The notes under the pieces were generated by a model that was not told where the DNA came from, ran no database searches, and saw nothing but the letters and a program-made list of their open reading frames with translations. This document shows positions 33,364 through 42,367 of a stretch of 64,000 nucleotides of DNA, piece by piece (positions within the stretch are counted from its first letter, which is position 1; each line of letters starts with the position of its first letter). The translations under genes and the position numbers were made by a program. Origin of the DNA: Chitinophagaceae bacterium (GTDB lineage: Bacteria; Bacteroidota; Bacteroidia; Chitinophagales; Chitinophagaceae); assembly GCA_016786885.1 (NCBI GenBank), contig JAEUVO010000001.1:1-64000 (forward strand), given 5' to 3'.

Positions 33364-34587
33364 TTAAGCATCCAATTCTCCTGCAATTAAGTTTAATGAA
33401 CTCATCGTCATAATGGCATCACTAAGCATCGAGCCCTTGATCAACTCCTCATAAGCCTGGTAATACACAAAACAGGGCCTGCGAAAATGCAACCGGTAGG
33501 GTGTCCTGCCCCCGTCACTGATCAAATAAAAACCTAATTCACCATTGCCTGCCTCAATTGAGTTGTACACTTCGCCGGCAGGGATCTCTGTTTCTCCCAT
33601 AATGATCTTAAAGTGATAGATCAATGCTTCCATTTTGGTGTACACATCAACTTTTGGAGGCAGGTAGTATTCAGGAACATCGGCGTGATATACATCTGCT
33701 TCAGCCCCTTTGAACTCCTGTACTTTCTGGTATGCCTGTTCAATGATACTCAGGCTCTCCCACATTTCTTTCTCACGAACCAACCAGCGGTCATAATTAT
33801 CACCGGTGGTTCCAACAGGTATATTAAATTGGAAATCCTCATAACTGCTGTAAGGTGAATGAACCCTTACATCATAATCTACACCAGCCGCACGGAGGTT
33901 AGGGCCAGTGAAACCATAATTCAATGCTCTTTCTGCACTGATGGCACCGGTACCCATTGTCCGTTCCATAAAAATTCTGTTACGCTGGAAAAGATTTTCA
34001 AACTCTTTCAACACTTTTGGATACTCTCTCAGGAATTTTTCCAGTTTTTGAAAAGCGATATCATTAAAGTTTCTTTCAAAACCGCCAATGCGTCCAATAT
34101 TCGTTGTCAATCTTGCTCCGCAAACCTCTTCATATATTTCATAGATCAGTTCCCGGTATTGCATCACATACAAGAAGCCGGTATAAGCTCCGGCATCTAC
34201 ACCTACAATTGAATTACAGATAAGGTGGTCAGAAATTCTTGAGAGCTCCATGATGATGACCCGGAGATAATCAACCCTCTTTGGTGTTTTTACACCTAAC
34301 AGCTTTTCGCAGGTAAGGTGCCAACCCATATTATTAAGAGGAGAAGAACAATAGTTCAACCTGTCGGTCAGTGTGGTTATTTGTGCAAGCGGCCGGCGTT
34401 CAGCCAATTTCTCAAAAGCCCGATGTATGTAACCAATAGTTTGTTCAGTGGAAACGATCCGCTCACCATCCAGTTCCAGGATATTTTGCATCACACCATG
34501 TGTAGCCGGGTGTGTGGGACCCAGGTTCAGCGTGGTAGTGGTTTTCTCAATACTGCCTTCCGGTAATTTGATATGATGTTCTGACAT
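33364..34587 (-). CDS. nuoD: NADH-quinone oxidoreductase subunit D
   Basis: The 407-residue 49-kDa-type subunit that lines the quinone site. LNLGPTHPATHGVMQNILEL, LAERRPLAQITTLTDRLNYCS and the C-terminal IEAGNGELGFYLISDGG region are the known signatures. It is separate from nuoC (not fused), as expected in Bacteroidota. Confidence 0.96.
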   Translation of the reverse strand: MSEHHIKLPEGSIEKTTTTLNLGPTHPATHGVMQNILELDGERIVSTEQTIGYIHRAFEKLAERRPLAQITTLTDRLNYCSSPLNNMGWHLTCEKLLGVKTPKRVDYLRVIIMELSRISDHLICNSIVGVDAGAYTGFLYVMQYRELIYEIYEEVCGARLTTNIGRIGGFERNFNDIAFQKLEKFLREYPKVLKEFENLFQRNRIFMERTMGTGAISAERALNYGFTGPNLRAAGVDYDVRVHSPYSSYEDFQFNIPVGTTGDNYDRWLVREKEMWESLSIIEQAYQKVQEFKGAEADVYHADVPEYYLPPKVDVYTKMEALIYHFKIIMGETEIPAGEVYNSIEAGNGELGFYLISDGGRTPYRLHFRRPCFVYYQAYEELIKGSMLSDAIMTMSSLNLIAGELDA

Positions 34588-34595
34588 TATTAATT

Positions 34596-34680
34596 CAATT
34601 TGACAATTCGATAATATTTCAATTTGGCAATTTAGAAACTTTAAAAAGTTAGAACCCCATTGTCAAATTGTCGAATTATT
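34596..34680. repeat. Inverted and tandem AATTTGACAAT repeats between nuoC and nuoD
   Basis: AATTTGACAAT (34597-34607) and ATTGTCAAATT (34659-34669) form an 11-bp perfect inverted repeat; a diverged tandem copy (CAATTTGGCAATTTAG) begins at 34620. Related ATTTG/CAAAT inverted repeats occur in the nuoA-nuoB spacer. Confidence 0.6.
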
Positions 34681-34691
34681 ACATTGTCTGA

Positions 34692-35198
34692 TTATCCTCT
34701 TCCAAACATTTCATCATCCTTGTCAATCCTTGTCTGGTCTTCCAAAGGAAACTCCTTTCTTAACGGGAAATAGTCCATCTCTTCCACATTCAATATTCTT
34801 TTCAGGTTTGGATGTCCCACGAAATTCACTCCAAAAAAGTCATAGGTCTCCCTTTCCATCCAGTTAGCCGCAGAAAATAATCCTGTGGCGGTATATACAT
34901 CAGGCTGATTAATGTCTGTAAATACTTTGAACCGTATACGGATATTATCTGTCATATTATGCAGATGATACACCACTGCCAGCTCCTTTCCTTTATTATC
35001 AGGATAATGGACACCGGTCATATCCGTCATAAAACGAAACTTTAATTCCTCATCATCGTACAAAAAGTTGAGCACTTTAAGATTCAGTTCCTTTTGGGCT
35101 TCAAATGTGAGCATACCGTAAGGTTCGGTGAAACCCGAAACCTGCTCTCCGAATTTTTCAGTCAGTCTTGCTTTTATCGTTTCGTTCGTTAACGCCAT
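34692..35198 (-). CDS. nuoC: NADH-quinone oxidoreductase subunit C
   Basis: The 168-residue 30-kDa-type subunit of the peripheral arm. AANWMERETYDFFGVNFVGHPNLKRIL, read as its two halves, and YFPLRKEFPLED are the family signature, so it is complete. It lies 37 bp after nuoB and has no metal ligands; it has a structural role next to NuoD. Confidence 0.95.
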   Translation of the reverse strand: MALTNETIKARLTEKFGEQVSGFTEPYGMLTFEAQKELNLKVLNFLYDDEELKFRFMTDMTGVHYPDNKGKELAVVYHLHNMTDNIRIRFKVFTDINQPDVYTATGLFSAANWMERETYDFFGVNFVGHPNLKRILNVEEMDYFPLRKEFPLEDQTRIDKDDEMFGRG

Positions 35199-35235
35199 TA
35201 TCGAATTATCAAATTTCTAAATTGGCACATTGTCC

Positions 35236-35820
35236 CTATTGTATTCCGTAGCTTTCTAATAATGCTTTGTAATGATCTCCGTTTCTGCGGCGCAGGCTTT
35301 CTTTTCCGATCAGGTCCTGGATTCTCAACACTCCATCAATAATGGCTTCCGGCCTTGGCGGGCAACCCGGCACATATACATCCACCGGCACCACCTGGTC
35401 AATTCCCTGTAACACACTGTAAGTATCAAATATGCCTCCGCTTGATGCACATGCTCCTACTGCCATTACCCAACGCGGCTCTGCCATTTGTAAATAGACT
35501 TGCTTCACAACAGGTCCCATTTTCTTGGCAATTGTACCCATCACCATCAGCAGATCACACTGACGGGGCGAAAAACCAACCCTTTCAGCACCAAATCTTC
35601 CCAAATCGTAATGTGAGCCCATTGTGGCCATAAATTCAATACCGCAACAGGAAGTGGCAAACGGAAGTGGCCAAATTGAATTTTTCCTGGCAAGACCAAT
35701 TACTTTATCAAGCGAAGTGGCAAAGAAACCTTCTCCCTGGTGACCATCAGGCATATCAACAATGCTGATATCTGCTTCCAGTGGTTTTTTGATAAGATTA
35801 TATGATACCGGACGAGCCAT
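35236..35820 (-). CDS. nuoB: NADH-quinone oxidoreductase subunit B
   Basis: A 194-residue subunit holding cluster N2, the last electron carrier before quinone. The ligands are the adjacent pair C58-C59 (TSCCGIEF), C124 (GACASSGG) and C153 (PGCPPRPEAI). All expected motifs are present. It is preceded by a 114-bp spacer after nuoA that contains imperfect inverted repeats. Confidence 0.96.
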   Translation of the reverse strand: MARPVSYNLIKKPLEADISIVDMPDGHQGEGFFATSLDKVIGLARKNSIWPLPFATSCCGIEFMATMGSHYDLGRFGAERVGFSPRQCDLLMVMGTIAKKMGPVVKQVYLQMAEPRWVMAVGACASSGGIFDTYSVLQGIDQVVPVDVYVPGCPPRPEAIIDGVLRIQDLIGKESLRRRNGDHYKALLESYGIQ

Positions 35821-35934
35821 AGAGTTAATTTGAAAATTCCACGATTTGGAGATTTGTAAATGACATACTTAGTAACAGTTTTACCACCTTAAAGTTTCAT
35901 TTTCAAATTGTCTAATTTCCAAATCATCACATTT
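35821..35934. repeat. AT-rich inverted repeat between nuoA and nuoB
   Basis: GATTTGGAGATTTG near the left end and CTAATTTCCAAATC near the right end are partly complementary, as are TTTGAAAATT and TCATTTTCAAATTG. The spacer could fold into an AT-rich hairpin in the polycistronic message. It contains no open frame. Confidence 0.45.
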
Positions 35935-36330
35935 TTAATCCTCCCACTTTAAAGCGCCTTTCTTAATAATATATATAAACCCGCAAAGGAAGAATCCAAC
36001 AAACATCAGCACCGCCCAAAACCCATCCCAGCCCAATCCCTTAAAATTCACGGCGTAGGGGTAAAAGAAGATTACCTCCACATCAAACAAGACAAATAAA
36101 ATGGCAGTAAGGAAATATTTAATAGCCATTGGCTGGCGGGCATCGCCGTGTGATTCAATACCACTGGTAAAAGTCTGTAATTTATCAGAAGTTTGCCTTT
36201 TAGGACCCAGCAAATGAGTGACTACCATCAGAAAGGCAACAAGACCTACCGCAAAAACGATCTGTAAAGCTACCGGCAGATAGGAACCAGCGGTAGCAGT
36301 ATTCAGGCCTGTTTGAAGTAAATGAATCAT
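35935..36330 (-). CDS. nuoA: NADH-quinone oxidoreductase subunit A
   Basis: A 131-residue membrane subunit with three transmembrane helices. Conserved: LLGPKRQTSDKLQTFTSGIE (loop with the accessible cysteine position replaced by Thr/Ser) and FDVEVIFFYPYAVNF with its acidic residues. It is the first gene of the nuo operon, with a -7 box at 36348-36355. Confidence 0.95.
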   Translation of the reverse strand: MIHLLQTGLNTATAGSYLPVALQIVFAVGLVAFLMVVTHLLGPKRQTSDKLQTFTSGIESHGDARQPMAIKYFLTAILFVLFDVEVIFFYPYAVNFKGLGWDGFWAVLMFVGFFLCGFIYIIKKGALKWED

Positions 36331-36347
36331 AAGCTTTTACTCTGCCG

Positions 36348-36355
36348 CAAAAATA
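36348..36355 (-). promoter_or_regulatory. -7 box TATTTTTG of the nuo operon
   Basis: A perfect TAnnTTTG on the minus strand lies 17 nt before the nuoA ATG. No good -33 TTG at 19 nt was found, so a second or different promoter is possible. Confidence 0.5.
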
Positions 36356-36429
36356 AGGTGACAGGCTGAAAATACCTTAACTAAAAATCAGCTTGAAAGA
36401 TGCTTATGATCAATAAGCTTCCAAAAAAT

Positions 36430-36466
36430 AAAAATCCCCGGCTAAAAACAGCAAGGGACTTTTTAA
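36430..36466 (-). terminator. Terminator after the TPR gene
   Basis: On the minus strand a stem AAAA-G-TCCC-TT-GCT pairs with AGC-C-GGGGA-TTTTT around a GTTTTT loop and runs into further T. Because the TPR gene lies downstream of this position on the minus strand, the terminator most likely blocks read-through from the TPR side in one direction or the other; its exact user is uncertain. Confidence 0.4.
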
Positions 36467-36485
36467 AAAAGAAGAAAACCGAGTT

Positions 36486-38261
36486 CTAAGTCTTTATAGG
36501 AATCTCTTTGCTTATCGCTGCTTTAGCAGAAGGTTTAGGGTTGCCTGTTTTAGCAGGTTGTGCTCCCCCTTTAGCCGGTGCTGGAGGCTTATTTGCCGGT
36601 GCTTTTTCTAATACACTAATATTATTTTTTATTACTTCATTAGTAGGGTCGAGCACAAGCATCTTTCTTAAATATTCCAATGCTTTTTCCTTGTCTTTTG
36701 CAATATTAGCATGGTAAGAAGCCAGGTAACTGGCCACGCCAATGATTGTTTTCTTGTTCTTGGCCGTGTCTTTTTCCAGAATGACAAGGTATTTTTCAGC
36801 CCATGGTACAGCCATTCCTTTTTCCATTGTACTGTCCAATGCCCTGTGAATATTGTACTGCATCATAGGGCCATATACTTCATCCGGGTATTTAACAGTG
36901 TAAACATCAAAAATACTATCAGCCTTTTCGTAATTCTTACCCTGGTAATAAGCAAAACCAGCGTCAAAGAAATCCCTTTGGTTGGCCTTTTCACCTTTTA
37001 ACTTTACAACTTCAAGGCGAAGGTCGCCCTCTCTTATTCGGCTAACGCTATCGCCCTTTGCCTTAAAGAATTCGGCTCCTTGTTTCAAAAAGTCAATCTT
37101 AGAACTTAAAACAGTATCTAAGACCGAACCTTGGAGATAATTAAAAAAGATTTCATCAGTAGTGCCCCCGGTTTTAGACATAATATCTGCTCTTAACTTA
37201 TGATCATATGATATATAATCATCCGGGTTCTTTTTGGCAAAAAATTCATCACTGTATTTTTTTGCGTTAGCGAAATCGCCTTTCTGAAAATATGCATCAG
37301 CAAGAAGACGGTAAACTTTCGGCTTTGTTTTGCTACCTAATGCGGCTACCACACTTTCTGCCCTGGTTGTTGCACAATTATGGTCTTTACGGGCCCAGCA
37401 AAGCTGCGAGTAGAGGAATTCATCCTGCACATCCTTTTCCGGAAGTTTGCTTTCTATATATTTCTGCAATTGGGCTTCAGCAGAAGGATAATCCAACCGA
37501 TAGAAATAATAATAAAATAATTCAAAATAAGCCGCAGTAAACTTCGGGTCTTTAGCAGTAGCGTCGTTTAAGTACTGCAATACCAGTTCCCAGTTTTTTT
37601 GAGACTCAAATAATTTCGCTAAACGAAGACTTGCTAATGAGAAATTAGGGTTTAATTCAAGGGCCTTTTTGTAGTTTCTGAAAGCTTCGCCGCCACCTTC
37701 ACCCGGTCTTGCTTTTCTATACGCATTACCCAATAAAACAAAAGTTTCAGCATTCTTCTCTCCTTTATCAGTTGCAACCTGCAATTTTTCAATAGCATAA
37801 TTGAAATCGCCTGATTTTGCCTCAGTATTGGCCCTGCCTACAGCATTAACAATGTCGAGATTATCACCTTTTTTGGTTCTTGTCATGGTCAATGCGGTCT
37901 CAAATTTCTGACGGGCATCACTGGTTTTATTGTCCAGCAGATCTAAATGACCCATACCAACTATCACAAGAGGTGCGCTATTGGTTGATTGCATTGCTTT
38001 CTCGTATAATTGGCGGGTAGTTGCAATACGGGCTGCCATGATCTCTTCACTTTCCAGGTAGGTCTGCCCTAACCAGTAGATCGCCTCTATATTATTAGGA
38101 TTAGTTGCCAGCATTTTCTCAAATGTGGAAACAGCACTGTTATAGCGCTGGGCAAAAAGGTGATTTTTGCCATCCTGCACAGTTTGTGCTTGCAGGCCGC
38201 TTATTAATAATAAGGCGGACACTAAAAATGTGATTGTGGTTTTCTTCATTTTTCTGTTCAC
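36486..38261 (-). CDS. Secreted TPR-repeat protein
   Basis: 591 residues. A signal peptide ends near AQ at residue 26 (Met5 is an alternative start). TPR-like helical pairs run through most of the chain; clear ones are NNIEAIYWLGQTYLESEE and KNAETFVLLGNAYRKARPG. The C-terminus is proline/alanine/lysine-rich and basic. It lies 30 bp after a PstS-like lipoprotein gene, close to a tonB, an arrangement common in Bacteroidota in which the TPR protein is thought to assist a periplasmic/TonB complex. The exact role is not known. Confidence 0.85.
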   Translation of the reverse strand: MNRKMKKTTITFLVSALLLISGLQAQTVQDGKNHLFAQRYNSAVSTFEKMLATNPNNIEAIYWLGQTYLESEEIMAARIATTRQLYEKAMQSTNSAPLVIVGMGHLDLLDNKTSDARQKFETALTMTRTKKGDNLDIVNAVGRANTEAKSGDFNYAIEKLQVATDKGEKNAETFVLLGNAYRKARPGEGGGEAFRNYKKALELNPNFSLASLRLAKLFESQKNWELVLQYLNDATAKDPKFTAAYFELFYYYFYRLDYPSAEAQLQKYIESKLPEKDVQDEFLYSQLCWARKDHNCATTRAESVVAALGSKTKPKVYRLLADAYFQKGDFANAKKYSDEFFAKKNPDDYISYDHKLRADIMSKTGGTTDEIFFNYLQGSVLDTVLSSKIDFLKQGAEFFKAKGDSVSRIREGDLRLEVVKLKGEKANQRDFFDAGFAYYQGKNYEKADSIFDVYTVKYPDEVYGPMMQYNIHRALDSTMEKGMAVPWAEKYLVILEKDTAKNKKTIIGVASYLASYHANIAKDKEKALEYLRKMLVLDPTNEVIKNNISVLEKAPANKPPAPAKGGAQPAKTGNPKPSAKAAISKEIPIKT

Positions 38262-38291
38262 TTTTAAAAGTTGTAAATATAACTTATTTGT

Positions 38292-39212
38292 CTACTCATT
38301 CAGTTTTACCGGCCTGATGCTAAGATTTTTAAATGCTGGCGCCAGGTAAGCTCTTCTGAATATTATTTGTCCCAATTCCCCACTCATAAAATTTGCAAAG
38401 CCTGTTCCAAGTCCTCTATGCCTTTCCTTTAATATATAAACCAAATCCCGTACCATTGGATAGCGTTTCAGGTAAATATTTGCCTGATAGGCTTTTACGT
38501 AAGATCCCTTTACATCCGTACTTTCCAAATGCGCCACTTTTACCTTTTTCAAAAAACTCAGTTGCGACGAATCCTCCGGGTTTCCTATCCACCCTACTCC
38601 TATGAAGCCAATCACACCGGGATTCTTCGATACAAAGTCAACTACACCATCACTAGTCCGTGCTGCCATGGCATCAGAAGTAAGTGAATCTCCACGCAAT
38701 ATTGAATCGATGATAAAACGTACTGTACTGGTTGCTTTTACCCCGTCAAATACAGGAATTAAATTTTTCTTAAATCTTCCGGTAAGTATTTCTTTTATCT
38801 CATTCATAGTAAATATCGTATCTGGTGAATCAGGATGAATAATCACCGATATACCATCCCTTGCTATTACCATGCTTTTAGCCGATACCCGTAACGAATC
38901 TGCCAGGAAAATTTTTTCTTCCTCTGAAGCCCTTCGTGTAACTATCAGCATCCGCACACTATCAACAAAAAGGTCTCTTAGGCATTCGGCTTCAGGTTTA
39001 TAATCCACTATAATGCGGGTTCCCGGATGATTAGATTCATAAACCTGTACCTGTTCGTCTATGATAGGTTTAAAAGTTTCGTCTGCACTTACATTAATAG
39101 TTCCCCTATTTCGGCTATCCGGCAATTCATCTTCTTGTTCCTTGTATGATTTACATGAAGCCAATACAGATAAAAGAAGGAATGACGGGATAATTACCTT
39201 TTTCAATTTCAT
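38292..39212 (-). CDS. PstS-like periplasmic substrate-binding lipoprotein
   Basis: 306 residues from the ATG at 39212, chosen because it gives a lipoprotein signal (MKLKKVIIPSFLLLSVLASC, Cys20). The frame extends upstream to 39287 but only with non-signal sequence overlapping the next gene. The mature protein matches the phosphate-type binding fold: INVSADETFKPIIDEQVQVY, NLIPVFDGVKATSTVRFIID, and KNPGVIGFIGVGWIG. No ABC permease or ATPase is adjacent; instead it sits between a tonB and a TPR gene. Phosphate or another oxyanion is possible but the ligand cannot be read. Confidence 0.83.
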   Translation of the reverse strand: MKLKKVIIPSFLLLSVLASCKSYKEQEDELPDSRNRGTINVSADETFKPIIDEQVQVYESNHPGTRIIVDYKPEAECLRDLFVDSVRMLIVTRRASEEEKIFLADSLRVSAKSMVIARDGISVIIHPDSPDTIFTMNEIKEILTGRFKKNLIPVFDGVKATSTVRFIIDSILRGDSLTSDAMAARTSDGVVDFVSKNPGVIGFIGVGWIGNPEDSSQLSFLKKVKVAHLESTDVKGSYVKAYQANIYLKRYPMVRDLVYILKERHRGLGTGFANFMSGELGQIIFRRAYLAPAFKNLSIRPVKLNE

Positions 39213-39226
39213 AGTTCGGAGTAAGA

Positions 39227-39475
39227 TCATCTGAAATATTTTTTCTGGTACCCCCTGTAAATTCGCCATGCACCGTAGAGGATACAAAATCCGCCGAATA
39301 CCTTTTCCAGCATATCCGGTTTGCCCAGTCTTTCGTTGATTGGAATATTGCCCAGTTTAAGCCTGAACAAAAAGAACAAACCCAACAGCAGAATCAGTAT
39401 GCCCATTCCATAATCCATTAAGGATTTCATACCGGCTATCTGCTTACGCTTCTTATTTTCATATTCTTCAAACAT
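39227..39475 (-). CDS. Small two-TM membrane protein
   Basis: 82 residues with two hydrophobic segments (YGMGILILLLGLFFLFRL and VFGGFCILYGAWRIYRGY) and a highly charged N-terminus. It is 14 bp upstream of the PstS-like gene and co-directional. It has no motif and is probably a membrane subunit or assembly factor of the tonB-PBP-TPR cluster. Confidence 0.7.
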   Translation of the reverse strand: MFEEYENKKRKQIAGMKSLMDYGMGILILLLGLFFLFRLKLGNIPINERLGKPDMLEKVFGGFCILYGAWRIYRGYQKKYFR

Positions 39476-39513
39476 CGTCTTGAGTTTATCCTGTAACTTA
39501 TAGTTCTTTTGCT

Positions 39514-39553
39514 GAAAAATCGTCCCCGGCAGTATTGCATACCAGGGACGATT
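39514..39553 (-). terminator. Terminator after the second tonB
   Basis: AATCGTCCC and GGGACGATT (39518-39526 and 39545-39553) form a stem around a GC-containing loop. On the minus strand it is followed by a T-run (AAAAA at 39515-39519). It lies 27-66 bp after the tonB stop, so the next three genes need their own promoter or read-through. Confidence 0.75.
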
Positions 39554-39579
39554 GATGCTAGCAAATTATTGAAATTTTG

Positions 39580-40398
39580 TTATTCTGCACCGATAAATGT
39601 GACGGGCAGCACATAGTTTACAGGTACATTTACCCCGTTTTGCAGTGCTGGTATCCATTTCGGCATCTTTTTGCAAACCCTAACTACCTCATGGTCAAAT
39701 TCATTTCCGCCACTCAGCACTATTTCAAAGGCATTTACTGAACCATCTTTATCTACTTTGAACTTAATCCTTACTGTTTTTAGCTCCCCTGCTTCAAGTT
39801 CACCGGGAGTGTCCAGGTTTTTAGCAAGGAATTTTTTCAGCGCTTCTGCACCGCCTGGAAATTCAGGATCCTTTTCCTGAACTATAAATTCAGGCTGCCT
39901 GGGTTCGGCCGGCACTATACTGGTTGAGCCTGGCTCAGTAACCGGTTCCTTATTTATTACTGTTCCATCCTGTTTTTTTCCATCACTATTCTTGTCATCG
40001 ATTGCTTTACCATCAAGATCATCAATAGCGGCCATATCCGTTTTCACTTCTTTCTCAATTTTAATATTGCTGATGTATTTAACGGTTGCAATCTTTTCTA
40101 CAGGTTTCTGCCGAATCACTTCTTTTGGCATTTCGGGTTCTGCAGGTTTATCTTTTGGCAATTCAATTTGCTTTATTATCATTCCTTCCTTATCATCTGT
40201 CGTAGCAATAACTGAATTGCTGTTACTTTTCAACATATTGATGTAAACAAAGAGAAGAATGACCGACATCCCTGCCCCCAGTGCGGTCAGCAATCTTGCA
40301 TTATACCCTTTGCGTAAGGCATAGGCGCCGTATTCTTTATTGCGTTTCTCGAAAATTATGTCGAGCAAACTTGATTGAAGAATTTCTTTGTTTGTCAT
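39580..40398 (-). CDS. tonB: Energy transducer TonB (second copy)
   Basis: 272 residues with the same plan as the first TonB: a cytoplasmic segment (SLLDIIFEKRNKEYGAYALR), one transmembrane helix (about 34-53), a spacer less proline-rich than the other copy (EMPKEVIRQKPVEK, then repeated acidic stretches), and a C-terminal TonB domain (PEFPGGAEALKKFLAKNL; KKMPKWIPALQNGVNVPVN). It is followed by the terminator at 39514-39553. The two TonB proteins of the window probably serve different receptor sets. Confidence 0.92.
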   Translation of the reverse strand: MTNKEILQSSLLDIIFEKRNKEYGAYALRKGYNARLLTALGAGMSVILLFVYINMLKSNSNSVIATTDDKEGMIIKQIELPKDKPAEPEMPKEVIRQKPVEKIATVKYISNIKIEKEVKTDMAAIDDLDGKAIDDKNSDGKKQDGTVINKEPVTEPGSTSIVPAEPRQPEFIVQEKDPEFPGGAEALKKFLAKNLDTPGELEAGELKTVRIKFKVDKDGSVNAFEIVLSGGNEFDHEVVRVCKKMPKWIPALQNGVNVPVNYVLPVTFIGAE

Positions 40399-40460
40399 GG
40401 CTGTGTGTTTGATGTTTAGATGCAGCTATATTCTAAAATCCATAAATGCAGTATATCATC

Positions 40461-40490
40461 TTGCAGCTTGAAGTCCGTAGCTTACCTTTG
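40461..40490 (+). promoter_or_regulatory. Promoter of the phosphatase-hisS operon
   Basis: A -33 TTG (40461-40463), exactly 19 nt, then a perfect -7 box TACCTTTG (40483-40490), 5 nt before the ATG at 40496. This is the cleanest Bacteroidota promoter in the window and predicts a leaderless or near-leaderless mRNA. Confidence 0.75.
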
Positions 40491-40495
40491 CCTTT

Positions 40496-40978
40496 ATGAA
40501 AATTTTAATGGTTTGCCTCGGTAATATTTGCCGCAGTCCTTTAGCAGAAGGTATACTACAGGACAAAGCATTCAAAGCAGGTTTGTCGTGGAGTGTGGAA
40601 AGTGCTGGCACCAACAGCTATCATACCGGCGAGCCACCACACCCTCTTTCACAAAAAGTAGCCAAACTGAATGGTATTGATATCAGCCAGCAGCGGGCAA
40701 GGAGATTTAAAGCCGAAGATTTTGATATGTACGACAAAATTTATGCGCTGGCAGATGATGTGATGGATGAGATGAAAAAAATTGCCAGGAATAAATTTGA
40801 TACTGCTAAAACAGATTTATTGATGAATGAATTGCATCCCGGTAAAGACATGGATGTACCGGATCCCTGGTATGGACCAGAACCGGGCTATCATGAAGTA
40901 TATAAAATGATAGATCAGGTTTGCGGGAAGATCATTGAAAAGTATACTGTAACTAATCAGCGATTTGCTAATCTATAA
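40496..40978 (+). CDS. Low-molecular-weight protein tyrosine phosphatase
   Basis: 160 residues. The P-loop C-x5-R is at the very N-terminus (VCLGNICRS: nucleophile C7, R13), and the general-acid loop DVPDPWYG is at about 122-129. This fold dephosphorylates phosphotyrosine, or in some bacteria arsenate or capsule kinases. The start is fixed by the promoter and the family's usual N-terminus. It is followed 18 bp later by hisS, in one operon. Confidence 0.93.
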   Translation: MKILMVCLGNICRSPLAEGILQDKAFKAGLSWSVESAGTNSYHTGEPPHPLSQKVAKLNGIDISQQRARRFKAEDFDMYDKIYALADDVMDEMKKIARNKFDTAKTDLLMNELHPGKDMDVPDPWYGPEPGYHEVYKMIDQVCGKIIEKYTVTNQRFANL

Positions 40979-40996
40979 TATAGTTAATAAGCAATA

Positions 40997-42364
40997 ATGG
41001 CTAAACCATCACTACCACAGGGAACAAGAGATTTCGGACCAGACGTAGTTCGCAAGCGGAATTATATTCTCAATACAATTAAAAACGTATTTGAGCTCTA
41101 TGGTTTTCTGCCCCTAGAAACACCGGCGATGGAAAACTTAGATACGCTGATGGGCAAGTATGGAGAAGAAGGAGATAAATTGATTTTTAAAATTCTGAAT
41201 AATGGTTTAGATAATCCCGATAAAGAAAAACAGATCCGGGAAGATTTTGAAAAAGTTCTACAAGGAAAGAATACAAAAGGTATTACTGAAAGAGCGTTGA
41301 AATATGATTTGACTATTCCTTTTGCCCGTTATGTGGCAATGAATCATAGCCAATTGACTTTCCCTTTCAAACGCTACCAGGTACAACCAGTGTGGAGGGC
41401 TGACAGACCTCAAAAAGGCAGGTACCGTGAGTTTTACCAATGTGATGCAGACGTGGTAGGCAGTAACGCTTTGTTGAACGAAGTGGAATTAGCTTCTATC
41501 TATCATGAAGTGTTCAGCAGGTTAAAGCTGGATGGATATGAACTACGTATCAACCACCGTAAAATATTAACAGCCCTGGCAGAAACCTGTGGTGGCGCTG
41601 ATAAGATGATGGATATTACAATCGCCATTGATAAACTTGATAAGATTGGTATTGACAAAGTAAAAGAAGAGCTAATACAAAGAGGGTTGACTGCTGACCA
41701 GGTAAACATTATTGAAAAATACCTGAACATCACCGGAACGAATGATGAAATACTTGTCAGCCTGTCTGAGATAATTGGCAACAGTGAAAACGGAAAAAAA
41801 GGAATAGAACAAGTAAGCTTCATCCTTGCTAACCTGCAATCTCAAACCTTAAACCTTAAACTCGACCCTACCCTTGCCCGTGGCCTTAACTACTATACAG
41901 GAATTATATTCGAGGCAAAAGCTCCTGACATAGTAAAAATGGGAAGTATTGGTGGTGGTGGCCGGTATGATGATCTTACGGGGTTATTTGGAGTTCCCAA
42001 TATTCCGGGAGTTGGAATTTCCTTTGGTGTGGACAGGATATATGATGTAATGGAAGAACTAAACCTTTTTCCACCTGATGTACATGTTGGCACACAAGTG
42101 TTGTTCTTCAACCTGGGCGAAGCGGAAAGTAAAAAATCGTTTGAACTGATGCAGCAGCTTCGTCATCGGGGCATTCGCAGTGAACTGTATCACGAAACAG
42201 CAAAGTTTGATAAGCAGTTCAAATATGCAGAAAAGAAAAATATTCCTTACATCATTATTATCGGCGAAAAAGAACTGACAGATAACACCTGTACCATAAA
42301 AAACCTTGCCAGCGGAGATCAGCAGTCTGTTTCTGCAGCATCATTATTAAACCATAGTTTTTAA
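40997..42364 (+). CDS. hisS: Histidyl-tRNA synthetase
   Basis: A 455-residue class II aminoacyl-tRNA synthetase. Motif 1 region PQGTRDFGPD, motif 2 with the arginine loop PQKGRYREFYQCDAD, the histidine-specific LARGLNYYTG, and motif 3 GSIGGGGRYDDLTGLFG; the C-terminal anticodon-binding domain follows. It charges tRNA-His with histidine. The gene ends 3 bp before the DUF4836-type gene. Confidence 0.97.
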   Translation: MAKPSLPQGTRDFGPDVVRKRNYILNTIKNVFELYGFLPLETPAMENLDTLMGKYGEEGDKLIFKILNNGLDNPDKEKQIREDFEKVLQGKNTKGITERALKYDLTIPFARYVAMNHSQLTFPFKRYQVQPVWRADRPQKGRYREFYQCDADVVGSNALLNEVELASIYHEVFSRLKLDGYELRINHRKILTALAETCGGADKMMDITIAIDKLDKIGIDKVKEELIQRGLTADQVNIIEKYLNITGTNDEILVSLSEIIGNSENGKKGIEQVSFILANLQSQTLNLKLDPTLARGLNYYTGIIFEAKAPDIVKMGSIGGGGRYDDLTGLFGVPNIPGVGISFGVDRIYDVMEELNLFPPDVHVGTQVLFFNLGEAESKKSFELMQQLRHRGIRSELYHETAKFDKQFKYAEKKNIPYIIIIGEKELTDNTCTIKNLASGDQQSVSAASLLNHSF

Positions 42365-42367
42365 AAT

